A DNA stretch of 64,000 bases from Streptomyces griseoluteus (GTDB lineage: Bacteria; Actinomycetota; Actinomycetes; Streptomycetales; Streptomycetaceae), in the NCBI RefSeq assembly GCF_004784465.1, contig NZ_SRRU01000003.1, positions 496,001-560,000 on the forward strand, read 5' to 3'. The notes beneath the pieces were generated by a model. The model was not told the DNA's origin and ran no database searches. It saw only the letters and a program-made list of their open reading frames with translations. The stretch's first letter is position 1. Every line of letters starts with the position of its first letter. The translations under genes were made by a program, and so were the position numbers. Shown in pieces: positions 10,145 through 18,676 of the stretch.

Positions 10145-10435
10145 TCAGGTGGTGCCGGGGCGGCGGTGCTCGGCCGCGATGCCGAAGCGGTGCCGCTCCT
10201 GCGGCGGGGAGGCGGAGACCTCGCGGACGCCGGAGACGGAGCTGATCACCGGCTCGTCCCGCTCCGCCGCCTGCGCGTCGAGCGCTTCGAGACGCTCCAG
10301 GTCGGCGGCGGAGACGAGTGCGACGAGTGGTTTGCCGTGCCGGGTCACCACGACCCGCTCACTGCCGTAGACCACCCGGTTGATCAGGTCGGCGAGCTCA
10401 GCCCTGGCTTGCGTCACCGGAATCTCGTAGGCCAT
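10145..10435 (-). CDS. Type II antitoxin, Phd/YefM family, with no toxin beside it
   Basis: DNA-binding antitoxin that normally neutralises a YoeB/Doc-type toxin and represses its own operon. The 96-residue product opens [21 protein letters not shown] and continues [17 protein letters not shown], the conserved Phd/YefM N-terminal DNA-binding domain. The C-terminal tail, where a toxin would bind, is short and Arg/Pro-rich. No toxin gene lies on either side: ureA is downstream and a ClpP-like gene is divergent. It may be an orphan antitoxin or act with a distant toxin. A candidate operator lies just upstream. Confidence 0.88.
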   Translation of the reverse strand: MAYEIPVTQARAELADLINRVVYGSERVVVTRHGKPLVALVSAADLERLEALDAQAAERDEPVISSVSGVREVSASPPQERHRFGIAAEHRRPGTT

Positions 10436-10453
10436 GAGCCCATTCTAACGTCA

Positions 10454-10477
10454 CGTACATCCTGTACATTTTTTACA
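10454..10477. promoter_or_regulatory. Candidate YefM-type operator/promoter
   Basis: Three hexamers spaced 9 bp apart (CGTACA at 10454, TGTACA at 10463, TTTACA at 10472), the first two also forming the inverted repeat GTACA-N3-TGTAC. TGTACA is the core hexamer recognised by E. coli YefM. It is an AT-rich island between the antitoxin start and the divergent ClpP-like gene, so it could control both. Binding is inferred. Confidence 0.55.
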
Positions 10478-10521
10478 GAAGCGGGGCCGCCAGTGGTCCC
10501 GCCGCTCAGGAGGGGTGTGCC

Positions 10522-11148
10522 ATGACCCGACCGAACGCCCGACATGTCCTGCCCGAGTTCACCGAGCGCGACGGAGGGATCCGCCGCACGCTCGACCCGT
10601 ACGCCAAGCTGTTCGAGCACCGGATCGTGCTGCTGGGCACGCCGCTCGACGACGCGGCGGCCACGGATGTGATCGCCCAGCTGATGCAGCTGGAACACGC
10701 CGCCCCGGACCGGGACATCACCCTGTACCTGAACTGCCCCGGCGGCGACTTCCACGCCATGACGGCGGTGTACGACACGATGCGCTACGTCGGCTGCGAC
10801 GTGGAGACGTACTGCCTGGGCCAGGCCGTCTCGGTGGCCGCCGTGCTGCTCGCGGCCGGGACGCCCGGCAAGCGGTTCGCGCTGCCCGGCTCGCGGGTGG
10901 TGCTGCGCCAGCCGGAGCTGGCCGAGCCGGTGCAGGGTCAGCCGAGCGATCTGGAGATCGAGGCGGCGGAACTGGTGCGGACCCGGGAGCTGATGGAGGA
11001 GCTGCTCGTCCGGCACACCGGCCGGGACGCCGCCACCGTCCACGCCGGCCTGGAGCGCGAGCGGGTGCTGGACGCCACCGGCGCCCTGGAGCACGGCCTG
11101 GTCGACGGGATCGTGGGCGCCCGTGAGAACCTGCCCGGCGGCCGGTGA
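10522..11148 (+). CDS. ClpP-like protein with degenerate catalytic triad
   Basis: Homologue of the ATP-dependent Clp protease proteolytic subunit, 208 residues. The fold blocks are clear: [47 protein letters not shown] and the C-terminal helix region. The nucleophile Ser104 is kept. At the catalytic His position (normally ..IHQP) the sequence reads VVLRQPE with Arg129, and at the catalytic Asp position (normally ERDR) it reads ERER with Glu180. It is therefore probably inactive alone and could be a structural partner in a mixed ClpP ring; Streptomyces has several ClpP paralogues. AGGAGGGG precedes the ATG. Confidence 0.9.
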   Translation: MTRPNARHVLPEFTERDGGIRRTLDPYAKLFEHRIVLLGTPLDDAAATDVIAQLMQLEHAAPDRDITLYLNCPGGDFHAMTAVYDTMRYVGCDVETYCLGQAVSVAAVLLAAGTPGKRFALPGSRVVLRQPELAEPVQGQPSDLEIEAAELVRTRELMEELLVRHTGRDAATVHAGLERERVLDATGALEHGLVDGIVGARENLPGGR

Positions 11149-11464
11149 GCCGCCCTTGCTGCCGGAGGAGCTGCCGCCGCTGCCCGCACTGACCCGGGCC
11201 GAGGGCGAGTTGATCGACCGTTACCTGGAGGCGGCCGACCTGCTGGGCCGGATCAACCCGGCCCGGCAGGGGGACACGTACCGGGCGCTGAGGGCCGCGC
11301 AGGCGCTGGTGCGCACGACGGCCGCACTCCGCGACGCGCTCGCGCTGATGCACGAACGGGGCGAACGGGAGCTGTACGGGGGCACGCTGGCACACGCGCT
11401 GCGGGTGCTGGACGGTGAGCGCCGCACCGCGCGCGTCGCGCTCCCGCCCGATGCCGTGGGCTGA
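11123..11464 (+). CDS. Small hypothetical protein downstream of the ClpP-like gene
   Basis: About 113 residues, no recognised domain. The body is hydrophilic and predicted helical ([38 protein letters not shown] and onward, no TM or signal). The start is uncertain: GTG at 11123 overlaps the ClpP-like gene by 26 nt, while the TTG at 11156 has GGTGAG at plausible spacing. It ends at a hairpin. Its tight placement suggests an operon with the ClpP-like gene, but no function can be assigned. Confidence 0.6.
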   Translation: MRTCPAAGEPPLLPEELPPLPALTRAEGELIDRYLEAADLLGRINPARQGDTYRALRAAQALVRTTAALRDALALMHERGERELYGGTLAHALRVLDGERRTARVALPPDAVG

Positions 11465-11468
11465 CCCG

Positions 11469-11504
11469 GACACCGCCGGGGGCCGTACGGGGGCCCGGCG
11501 TGTC
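11469..11504 (+). terminator. Terminator hairpin after the ClpP-like operon
   Basis: GACACCGCCGGG pairs with CCCGGCGTGTC with one bulged base, immediately after the stop at 11464. From here to about 11880 I see no gene; the stretch is the presumed promoter and 5' leader region for the NlpC/P60 gene. Confidence 0.6.
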
Positions 11505-11879
11505 GTCCGCCGAGCCGAAACGGGCCGAACGTGCTACCGCCGACCGGTGTATCTCCGGGCCCGTTTCCGGGCCCGCCGAGTTGCGCGCCAGGCGCCCGGC
11601 GGGCCACCGCACGGCCATGGAAGCCCAGGTCCGGGACTGTGGACGAGAGTTGACGGCGACTCGGACACACCCCTGTCCACCCGAACGGGTGAGTGGTGAG
11701 TAACACCACAAACCCCCGATTCCATTGGGTTTTTCGGACAGGAGTGGGCCAAGATCCCTGACTGACGACAAGACCCCGCCACAACGGCAGGGCGCATCCG
11801 GGCGGACGCCGAGTCCTGCCGCCACCCGGATGACCGGTCGACAGAAGTGCATCGGCAGGAGTGGAGGACCCGAGCAAGC

Positions 11880-12008
11880 CGGGTCGCCGGGACGGATGTC
11901 CGCGAGGAGCGGACGATCGTGCCGAGCAACCCTTGGGGTGAAGCCGTGGTGACACGGCCGGGCAACTTCGCCAGCCCGAATCCGACAGGTCATCCTTCAC
12001 AGGCGGCT
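11880..12008 (+). promoter_or_regulatory. ydaO/yuaA-type c-di-AMP riboswitch
   Basis: The leader of the NlpC/P60 gene carries the conserved ydaO-class blocks in order: GGAGCGG, ACCCTTGGGGTGAAGCCG, an internal variable hairpin, AGCCCGAATCCGACAGGTCA, then ACAGGCGG. These are the strongly conserved segments of Rfam ydaO RNAs, which bind cyclic di-AMP and in actinomycetes lie before cell-wall hydrolase genes. The 5' border is approximate. Ligand and control direction are inferred from the class (c-di-AMP usually lowers expression). Confidence 0.88.
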
Positions 12009-12023
12009 GACGAAGGGTTGCGC

Positions 12024-12497
12024 ATGACTGCGCTCAATCGTGTCCCGTCGCTGATGGCTCGGGCCGGCACCGCCTCGGCCCTCACCCTCGCCGCCGTGGG
12101 CGGCTCCATCATGGTGCCGGGGCTGGCCACCGACGCCTCCGCCGCGACCACCGCGTCGAAGGCACTGAAGGTCGCGGCGTCCAAGAAGGGCGCCCCCTAC
12201 CGCTACGGAGCCACCGGGCCGGGCCGGTTCGACTGCTCGGGCCTGACGCTGTACTCGTTCAAGAAGGCCGGCAAGAAGCTGCCGCGCACGGCCGCGCAGC
12301 AGTACAACAAGACGCACCACATTTCCTCGAGCCGTCGCAAGGCCGGTGACCTGGTCTTCTTCCACTCGGGGTCCAGCGTCTACCACGTCGGCATCTACGC
12401 CGGTAAGGGCAAGATCTGGCACGCGCCGAAGACCGGGGACGTGGTGCGGCTCCAGAAGATCTGGACCAAGAGCGTCTGGTACGGCCGGGTCAACTAG
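12024..12497 (+). CDS. Secreted NlpC/P60 peptidoglycan endopeptidase
   Basis: Cell-wall hydrolase cleaving stem-peptide bonds, 157 residues. The N-terminus has a signal peptide (ASALTLAAVGGSIMVPG, cleavage near DASAA). The NlpC/P60 domain starts near residue 50, with YRYGATGPGRFDCSG (catalytic Cys), VYHVGIYAG (His) and WHAPKTG (third polar residue). The ATG at 12024 is chosen because reading further upstream would translate the riboswitch. It is monocistronic, with a hairpin after the stop. Control by the upstream c-di-AMP riboswitch would link wall hydrolysis to turgor and growth, as for rpfA. Confidence 0.93.
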   Translation: MTALNRVPSLMARAGTASALTLAAVGGSIMVPGLATDASAATTASKALKVAASKKGAPYRYGATGPGRFDCSGLTLYSFKKAGKKLPRTAAQQYNKTHHISSSRRKAGDLVFFHSGSSVYHVGIYAGKGKIWHAPKTGDVVRLQKIWTKSVWYGRVN

Positions 12498-12506
12498 CGA
12501 GGGCGG

Positions 12507-12554
12507 CCGGGAGCGGTCCCCACGGCGTACCCACGCCCCCGGGGCCGTTCCCGG
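12507..12554. terminator. Hairpin between convergent NlpC/P60 and ATPase genes
   Basis: CCGGGAGCGGTCCCC pairs imperfectly with GGGGCCGTTCCCGG across a 19-nt loop, between two convergent stops. Confidence 0.55.
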
Positions 12555-12556
12555 AC

Positions 12557-13027
12557 TCAGCGGGCCGGAGAGGGCTCCGGGCGGGCCGTGGCGGGCCGCG
12601 GCCGGCCCGGGACGCACCAGGGCAGCTCGACGAAGACCGTCTTGCCGCCCTCACGGGTCGGGCGGACCCGCAGCTTGCCGCCGCACTCGACGGTGAGACA
12701 CCGGATGATGGCCATGCCGCGCCCGTTGTCCTGGGCGACGGCGGCCGGGAGTCTCTTCGGCATCCTCGGATGGCTGTCCGTCACGCCGATGAGCAACAGC
12801 TCGTCGCGGGCCAGTACGACGTCCACGGTGAAGGTGGGCGACTGGCCCCGGGTGTGCTGGACGGCGTTGGTGGCCAGCTCGGAGACGATGAGGCGCACGG
12901 TGTCGGTGACCTCGTCGTCCGCGGGGAGCCCCCAGCTCGCCAGGGTGCCCACCACGTAGGACCTGGCCGTGCGGACCGAGGCCGGATCGCTCGGCAGAGT
13001 GATGGATGCTTCCAGATGGTCTGCCAT
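12557..13027 (-). CDS. RsbW-like anti-sigma factor histidine-kinase-type ATPase
   Basis: Small GHKL ATPase, about 156 residues, of the class that acts as anti-sigma or anti-sigma-antagonist kinases in Streptomyces. The N-box is SELATNAVQHT and the G1 box DNGRGMAII, with no transmembrane segment or histidine phosphotransfer domain. The ATG at 13027 (MADHLEASITLP) is preferred; upstream frame has no family similarity. No partner sigma or antagonist gene is adjacent. 13028-13249 holds no gene I can see. Confidence 0.88.
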   Translation of the reverse strand: MADHLEASITLPSDPASVRTARSYVVGTLASWGLPADDEVTDTVRLIVSELATNAVQHTRGQSPTFTVDVVLARDELLLIGVTDSHPRMPKRLPAAVAQDNGRGMAIIRCLTVECGGKLRVRPTREGGKTVFVELPWCVPGRPRPATARPEPSPAR

Positions 13028-13249
13028 GGCGAAGTCGTCCCTTTCCCACGGGCGGCCCGCCGACCTCCCCCGGCCCGCGCGACGACGTGGGGCGGAGGGT
13101 TCGGGCACGGTCCCGCTCTGGTGCCTGCACGTCAGCCTGCCATTACGGAAGCGGTCCGGTGAACCAACCCCCCAGATACGCGGACATCTGTCGCTCAACG
13201 GGGTGAACTCTGCGACGCGAGACCGTATTTGACGGGGTTTTTACCGCCC

Positions 13250-14380
13250 TCAGCAGGGCCGGACGGCGGTGATGACCCTTACGGCCCGTTCGATGTCCGC
13301 CTCCGAGAGGTCCGCGCGGGCGGTCAGCCGCAGCCGGGAGACGCCGTCCGGGACGGACGGCGGGCGGAAGCAGCCGACCGACAGCCCCTGGGTACGGCAG
13401 TCGGCGGCCCAGCGCACGGCGGCGTCGGGGGACGGTGCCCGTACGGAGACCACGGCCGCGTCCGGGCGTACCGCCGCGAGGCCCTCGGCGGTGAGCCGGG
13501 CGTGCAGTTCGGCGGCGACCGCGCGGACGCGCGCCGGGCGCTCCGGTTCGCGCCGGAGCAGGCGCAGCGCGGCAAGCGCGGCCCCGGCGGCCGCGGGGGC
13601 GAGGCCGGTGTCGAAGATGAACGTCCGCGCGGTGTTGACCAGATGGCCGATCACCCGCGCCGGCCCCAGCACCACCCCGCCCTGGCTGCCCAGCGACTTG
13701 GACAGCGTGGCCGTGGCCACCACGTCGGCCGCACCCGCGAGCCCGGCCGCGTGGGCCGCGCCCCGGCCGCCCTCCCCCAGGACGCCCAGGCCGTGGGCGT
13801 CGTCCACGACCAGTCCGGCACCGTGTTCCCGGCAGGCTTCGGCCAGCGAGCGCAGGGGGGCCGCGTCACCGTCGACGGAGAACACCGTGTCGGAGACGGC
13901 GATCGCCTCCCCCTGATGGGTCGCCAGAGCCTTGGTCACGGCCTCCGGGTCGGCGTGTCCCACGACCTGGGTGGTGGCGCGCGCGAGGCGGCAGCCGTCG
14001 ATCAGGGAGGCGTGGTTGCCCGCGTCGGAGACGATCAGCGAGCCGTGCGGGCCGAGCGCGGTGACGGCGGCGAGATTGGCCGCGTAGCCGGAGGACAGCA
14101 CGAGGGCCGCCTCGAAGCCGCAGAACTCGGCGAGCTCGGTCTCCAGGCGGGTGTGCAGCTCCGTGGTGCCGGTGACCAGCCGGGAGCCGGTGGCCCCGCC
14201 GCCCCAGGTCCGGGCCGCCGCGGCCGCGCCCTCGACGACCTCGGGGTGGCGGGCCAGGCCCAGGTAGTCGTTGCTCGCCAGGTCCAGCAGGGGCGAGTCG
14301 GCGGGCCGGGGGCGCAGGGTCCGCAGGAGTCCGGCGCGGCGGCGCGCCTCGGCCTGCTCGTCGATCCAGCCGAACGCCAT
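13250..14380 (-). CDS. bioF: 8-amino-7-oxononanoate synthase
   Basis: PLP enzyme joining pimeloyl-ACP/CoA and alanine, the first committed step of biotin ring assembly. Family blocks: ASNDYLGLARHP, GGGATGSRLVTGTTELH, the catalytic-lysine block TATLSKSLGSQGG and FIFDTGLAP. The ATG at 14380 has GGAGGA upstream and gives 376 residues. It is divergent from bioB; the 164-bp gap should hold the biotin control region. I see no recognised BioQ or BirA operator there. Confidence 0.95.
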   Translation of the reverse strand: MAFGWIDEQAEARRRAGLLRTLRPRPADSPLLDLASNDYLGLARHPEVVEGAAAAARTWGGGATGSRLVTGTTELHTRLETELAEFCGFEAALVLSSGYAANLAAVTALGPHGSLIVSDAGNHASLIDGCRLARATTQVVGHADPEAVTKALATHQGEAIAVSDTVFSVDGDAAPLRSLAEACREHGAGLVVDDAHGLGVLGEGGRGAAHAAGLAGAADVVATATLSKSLGSQGGVVLGPARVIGHLVNTARTFIFDTGLAPAAAGAALAALRLLRREPERPARVRAVAAELHARLTAEGLAAVRPDAAVVSVRAPSPDAAVRWAADCRTQGLSVGCFRPPSVPDGVSRLRLTARADLSEADIERAVRVITAVRPC

Positions 14381-14544
14381 GGCTCCTCCGTGGGCTTGCT
14401 CTGGTGGGCGCTTTTGTAGACAACAGACAGACACTAGCGGCGCGGAGAGCCGCCCATGATGTGGCAATACCCACACGGTGAACCTCGGTCCTTGTGCGAA
14501 GTCTCCTTGGCCCCGAGCGGTCGGGTAGGACAGGATCAAGCCTC

Positions 14545-15732
14545 ATGGACCTGCTGAACACGCTGGTGGACAAGGGACTGCGGCGCGAGACGCCGACCCG
14601 CGAGGAAGCGCTCGCCGTGCTCGCCACCTCCGACGACGACCTGCTCGATGTGGTGACCGCGGCTGCCAAGGTGCGGCGGCACTGGTTCGGCCGCAGGGTG
14701 AAACTCAACTATCTGGTCAACCTCAAGTCGGGCCTGTGCCCGGAGGACTGCTCCTACTGCTCGCAGCGGCTGGGCTCCACGGCGGGCATCCTCAAGTACA
14801 CCTGGCTCAAGCCCGACCAGGCGTCCGAGGCGGCGGCCGCGGGGCTCGCCGGGGGCGCCAAGCGGGTGTGCCTGGTGGCGTCCGGGCGCGGGCCCACCGA
14901 CCGGGACGTGGACCGGGTCTCCGACACCATCAAGGCCATCAAGGAACGGCACGAGGACGTCGAGGTGTGCGCCTGCCTCGGTCTGCTCTCCGACGGCCAG
15001 GCGGAGCGGCTGCGCGCGGCGGGCGCCGACGCCTACAACCACAACCTCAACACCTCCGAGGCGACCTACGGCGACATCACCTCCACCCACACCTACGCCG
15101 ACCGGGTGGACACGGTGCACAAGGCGCACGCGGCCGGGCTGTCCGCCTGCTCGGGTCTGATCGCGGGCATGGGTGAGCGCGACGAGGACCTGGTGGACGT
15201 GGTGTTCGCGCTGCGCGAGCTGGACCCGGACTCCGTTCCGGTGAACTTCCTGATCCCGTTCGAGGGCACCCCGCTGGCCAAGGAGTGGAACCTCACCCCG
15301 CAGCGGTGTCTGCGCATCCTGGCGATGGTCCGCTTCGTCTGCCCGGACGTGGAGGTGCGGATCGCGGGCGGCCGGGAGGTGCACCTGCGCTCGCTCCAGC
15401 CGCTCGCGCTGCACCTGGCCAACTCGATCTTCCTCGGGGACTACCTGACCAGCGAGGGCCAGGCGGGCAAGGCCGACCTGGAGATGATCGCGGACGCCGG
15501 GTTCGAGGTGGAGGGCGCGGACGAGGTGACGCTGCCGGCACACCGGGCGGCGGCCGCCGGAGGCGGCTGCGGGCCGGGCGCGGAGCAGGCCGGGTGCGGG
15601 TCGCACGCCGGGGGCGGCGTCTGCGGTACGGCCCCGGTCGCGGCCGACGCGCCCGCCTCCGCCGGGCCGCGTACCGATCTGGTCGCCGTGCGCCGCCGGG
15701 GTGCCGGGACGGACCTCGCGCCCAATGCCTGA
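14545..15732 (+). CDS. bioB: Biotin synthase with a Cys/Gly-rich C-terminal tail
   Basis: Radical-SAM enzyme inserting sulfur into dethiobiotin. The CxxxCxxC cluster motif is [25 protein letters not shown] and [12 protein letters not shown] follow as expected. The ATG at 14545 gives 395 residues. The conserved domain ends near residue 330; after it comes an Ala/Gly-rich tail of about 60 residues with three cysteines ([16 protein letters not shown] and GGVCG) not found in E. coli BioB. It overlaps bioA by 8 nt. Confidence 0.96.
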   Translation: MDLLNTLVDKGLRRETPTREEALAVLATSDDDLLDVVTAAAKVRRHWFGRRVKLNYLVNLKSGLCPEDCSYCSQRLGSTAGILKYTWLKPDQASEAAAAGLAGGAKRVCLVASGRGPTDRDVDRVSDTIKAIKERHEDVEVCACLGLLSDGQAERLRAAGADAYNHNLNTSEATYGDITSTHTYADRVDTVHKAHAAGLSACSGLIAGMGERDEDLVDVVFALRELDPDSVPVNFLIPFEGTPLAKEWNLTPQRCLRILAMVRFVCPDVEVRIAGGREVHLRSLQPLALHLANSIFLGDYLTSEGQAGKADLEMIADAGFEVEGADEVTLPAHRAAAAGGGCGPGAEQAGCGSHAGGGVCGTAPVAADAPASAGPRTDLVAVRRRGAGTDLAPNA

Positions 15733-17002
15733 TCCGGGTACGGCCGAGCTGCTGGAACTGGACCGGCGGCATGTGTGGCATCCGTACGGTCCGATGCCGG
15801 GCCGGAGCGAACCGCTCGTGGTGGAGTCGGCGAGCGGGGTCCGGCTGCGGCTGGCGGACGGCGCGGAGCTGGTCGACGGCATGTCCTCCTGGTGGTCGGC
15901 GATCCACGGGTACCGCCACCCGGTGCTGGACGAGGCGGCACGCGAACAGCTGGGGCGGATGAGCCATGTGATGTTCGGCGGACTCACCCACGAGCCCGCC
16001 GTACGGCTGGCGAAGCTCCTTGTCGACATGTCGCCCGAGGGGCTCGAGCACGTCTTCCTCGCGGACTCCGGGTCGGTGTCCGTCGAGGTGGCCGTCAAGA
16101 TGTGCCTCCAGTACTGGCGTTCGCTCGGCCGACCCGGCAAGCGGCGCCTGCTGACTTGGCGCGGCGGCTACCACGGCGACACCTGGCACCCCATGTCGGT
16201 GTGCGATCCGGAGGGCGGCATGCACGGGTTGTGGTCCGGCGCGCTGCCCCGCCAGGTGTTCGCGGACGCGCCGCCCGCCGCCTACGAGGAGGCGTACGCG
16301 GAGCATCTGCGGTCCATGATCGAGCGGCACGCGGACGAACTGGCCGCGGTGATCGTGGAGCCGGTGGTGCAGGGCGCGGGCGGGATGCGGTTCCACTCCC
16401 CCGCGTATCTGCGCGTGTTGCGCGAGGCGTGCGACGCGCACGACGTGCTGCTGGTGTTCGACGAGATCGCCACCGGCTTCGGACGTACGGGCGCGCTGTT
16501 CGCGGCGGAGCACGCCGGGGTCTCGCCCGATGTGATGTGTGTGGGCAAGGCGCTGACCGGCGGTTATCTCACACTGGCGGCCACCTTGTGCACCACCCGG
16601 GTGGCCGACGGCATCTCCCGCGGCGAGGTGCCGGTGCTCGCGCACGGGCCGACCTTCATGGGCAACCCGCTGGCCGCCCACGTGGCCTGCGCCTCCGTCG
16701 AACTGCTGCTCGGGCAGGACTGGCGGGGTGAGGTCAAGCGGATCGAGGCCGGTCTGCGGGAGGGTCTGGCCGGGGCCGCGGAGCTGCCCGGTGTCCGGGA
16801 CGTGCGCGTGCTGGGCGCCATCGGTGTGGTCCAGCTCGACCACGAGGTGGACATGGCGGCCGCGACGCGGGCCGCCGTGCGGGAGGGCGTGTGGCTGCGC
16901 CCCTTCCGCGACCTGGTCTACACGATGCCGCCGTACGTCACGGACGACGCGGACGTGGCACGGATCGCGCGCGCGGTGTGCGCCGCGGCGCGGGAGGGAT
17001 GA
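15725..17002 (+). CDS. bioA: Adenosylmethionine-8-amino-7-oxononanoate aminotransferase
   Basis: PLP aminotransferase that makes 7,8-diaminopelargonate using SAM as amino donor. Blocks: [49 protein letters not shown] and the PLP lysine in [11 protein letters not shown]. The ATG at 15725 overlaps the bioB stop by 8 nt; a GTG at 15701 is possible. 425 residues. Second gene of bioBAD. Confidence 0.96.
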   Translation: MPDPGTAELLELDRRHVWHPYGPMPGRSEPLVVESASGVRLRLADGAELVDGMSSWWSAIHGYRHPVLDEAAREQLGRMSHVMFGGLTHEPAVRLAKLLVDMSPEGLEHVFLADSGSVSVEVAVKMCLQYWRSLGRPGKRRLLTWRGGYHGDTWHPMSVCDPEGGMHGLWSGALPRQVFADAPPAAYEEAYAEHLRSMIERHADELAAVIVEPVVQGAGGMRFHSPAYLRVLREACDAHDVLLVFDEIATGFGRTGALFAAEHAGVSPDVMCVGKALTGGYLTLAATLCTTRVADGISRGEVPVLAHGPTFMGNPLAAHVACASVELLLGQDWRGEVKRIEAGLREGLAGAAELPGVRDVRVLGAIGVVQLDHEVDMAAATRAAVREGVWLRPFRDLVYTMPPYVTDDADVARIARAVCAAAREG

Positions 17003-17003
17003 C

Positions 17004-17723
17004 ATGCCGGTACTGGTGATCACGGGCACGGGCACGGAGATCGGCAAGACGATGGTGACGGCCGCCGTGGCGGCCGCCGCCCTCGCGGCCGGCCGCTCGG
17101 TGGCCGTCCTGAAGCCCGCGCAGACGGGCGTACGGCCGGACGAGCGCGGCGACGCGGACGAGGTGGCCCGCCTCGCGGGTCCGGTCACGTCCCGTGAACT
17201 GGCCCGCTACCCCGACCCCTTGGCCCCCGTCACGGCCGCCCGCCGCTGCGGTCTCCCGCCGGTCCACCCCCAGGACGTGGCCGAGGCCGCCGCCAAGCTC
17301 GCCACCGACCACGACCTGGTCCTGGTGGAGGGCGCGGGCGGCCTCCTGGTCCGCTTCGACCCCGCGGGCGGCACCCTGGCCGACGCCGCGGCCCTCTTGA
17401 ACGCCCCGGTCCTCGTGGTGGCCCCGGCGGGCCTGGGCACGCTGAACGCGACGGAACTGACGGCCCGCGAACTGAAGCGCCGGGAGCTGGAGTTGACGGG
17501 CGTGGTGATCGGGTCCTGGCCCTCCGAGCCGGACCTCGCCACCCGCTGCAACGTCACCGACCTCCCGGAGGTCGCCGGAGCCCCCCTCCTCGGCGCTCTC
17601 CCCCAGGGCACGGGCACCCTGCCCCCGGCGGACTTCCGCCACCGGGCCCCGGCCTGGCTGTCCCCCCGCCTGTGGGGGACGTGGGACGCGGACGGGTTCC
17701 GGGAACGGGAGGGGACAGGGTAG
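17004..17723 (+). CDS. bioD: Dethiobiotin synthetase
   Basis: ATP-dependent carboxylase closing the ureido ring of dethiobiotin. The P-loop is GTGTEIGKT; LKPAQTG and VEGAGGLLVRF follow as in BioD. The ATG at 17004 lies 2 nt after bioA with GGGAGGGA upstream, giving 239 residues. With bioF, bioB and bioA it covers the late biotin pathway from pimeloyl thioester. Confidence 0.96.
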   Translation: MPVLVITGTGTEIGKTMVTAAVAAAALAAGRSVAVLKPAQTGVRPDERGDADEVARLAGPVTSRELARYPDPLAPVTAARRCGLPPVHPQDVAEAAAKLATDHDLVLVEGAGGLLVRFDPAGGTLADAAALLNAPVLVVAPAGLGTLNATELTARELKRRELELTGVVIGSWPSEPDLATRCNVTDLPEVAGAPLLGALPQGTGTLPPADFRHRAPAWLSPRLWGTWDADGFREREGTG

Positions 17724-17769
17724 GAACGTACGGATTCCTCCCCTCCCGCATCCGCCGCTCCACCGATTG

Positions 17770-17796
17770 CCGAACACCGTTTCAGGTGTGGTTCGG
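17770..17796 (+). terminator. Possible terminator after bioD
   Basis: CCGAACACC pairs with GGTGT-GGTTCGG across a 6-nt loop with a two-base bulge, about 45 bp after the bioD stop. Confidence 0.45.
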
Positions 17797-17857
17797 GTCA
17801 CACTAGGCTCGGGCCCTGGCCGTGGAGCCGGGATGTCGAGGCGATGGGGAGTGCATC

Positions 17858-18670
17858 TTGTTCACATCTGCTGCTCAGGACGCGCCGGGTGCGGTGCCGG
17901 GCCGGGGAACGGTGGCGCGGGCCCGGGGGCTGACCAAGGCGTACGGCACCGGGGAGACGGCCGTGGTCGCACTGGACTCGGTGGACGTGGACATCGCGCG
18001 CGGGCGGTTCACCGCCGTGATGGGGCCCTCCGGGTCGGGGAAGTCGACGCTGATGCACTGCCTGGCCGGGCTGGACACGGTCTCGGCCGGGCAGGTGTGG
18101 CTCGGGGACACCGAGATCACGGGGCTGAAGGACGGCGAGCTGACCAGGCTGCGCCGGGACCGGATCGGGTTCGTCTTCCAGTCGTTCAATCTGATCCCCA
18201 CCCTGACGGCGGCGGAGAACATCACCCTGCCGATGGACATCGCGGGCCGTAAGCCCGAGCCCGGCTGGGTGGACCAGGTGATCGACAGGCTGGGACTGCG
18301 GGACCGGCTCGGGCACCGCCCGGCCCAGTTGTCAGGTGGCCAGCAGCAGCGTGTCGCCTGCGCGCGGGCGCTGGCCTCGCAGCCGGAGCTGATCTTCGCG
18401 GACGAGCCCACCGGCAACCTGGACTCCCGCTCGGGCCTGGAGGTGCTGGGCTTCCTGCGCAGCGCGGTGGACGACCTCGGGCAGAGCGTGGTCATGGTGA
18501 CCCACGACCCCGGCGCCGCCGCCCACTCCGACCTCGTGCTGTTCCTGGGCGACGGCCGGATCGTGGACCGTATGGAGCGGCCCACGGCGGACACCGTGCT
18601 GGAGCGGATGAAGGCGTTCGACGTGGTCCGGGGCCGGCTCGGCGACGACGCCGTGGCGCGGGAGGACTGA
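17858..18670 (+). CDS. ABC transporter ATP-binding protein (MacB/LolD type)
   Basis: ATPase of an export-type ABC system. Walker A GPSGSGKST, Q-loop FVFQSFNLIPTLTA, signature LSGGQQQR, Walker B LIFADEPTGNLD and H-loop VMVTHD are all present. A GTG at 17822 would add residues, but the TTG at 17858 has GGGGAG 6 nt upstream and is preferred. It is followed after 6 nt by its permease. Substrate unknown; such pairs export peptides, drugs or lipoproteins. Confidence 0.93.
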   Translation: MFTSAAQDAPGAVPGRGTVARARGLTKAYGTGETAVVALDSVDVDIARGRFTAVMGPSGSGKSTLMHCLAGLDTVSAGQVWLGDTEITGLKDGELTRLRRDRIGFVFQSFNLIPTLTAAENITLPMDIAGRKPEPGWVDQVIDRLGLRDRLGHRPAQLSGGQQQRVACARALASQPELIFADEPTGNLDSRSGLEVLGFLRSAVDDLGQSVVMVTHDPGAAAHSDLVLFLGDGRIVDRMERPTADTVLERMKAFDVVRGRLGDDAVARED

Positions 18671-18676
18671 ACCCCC

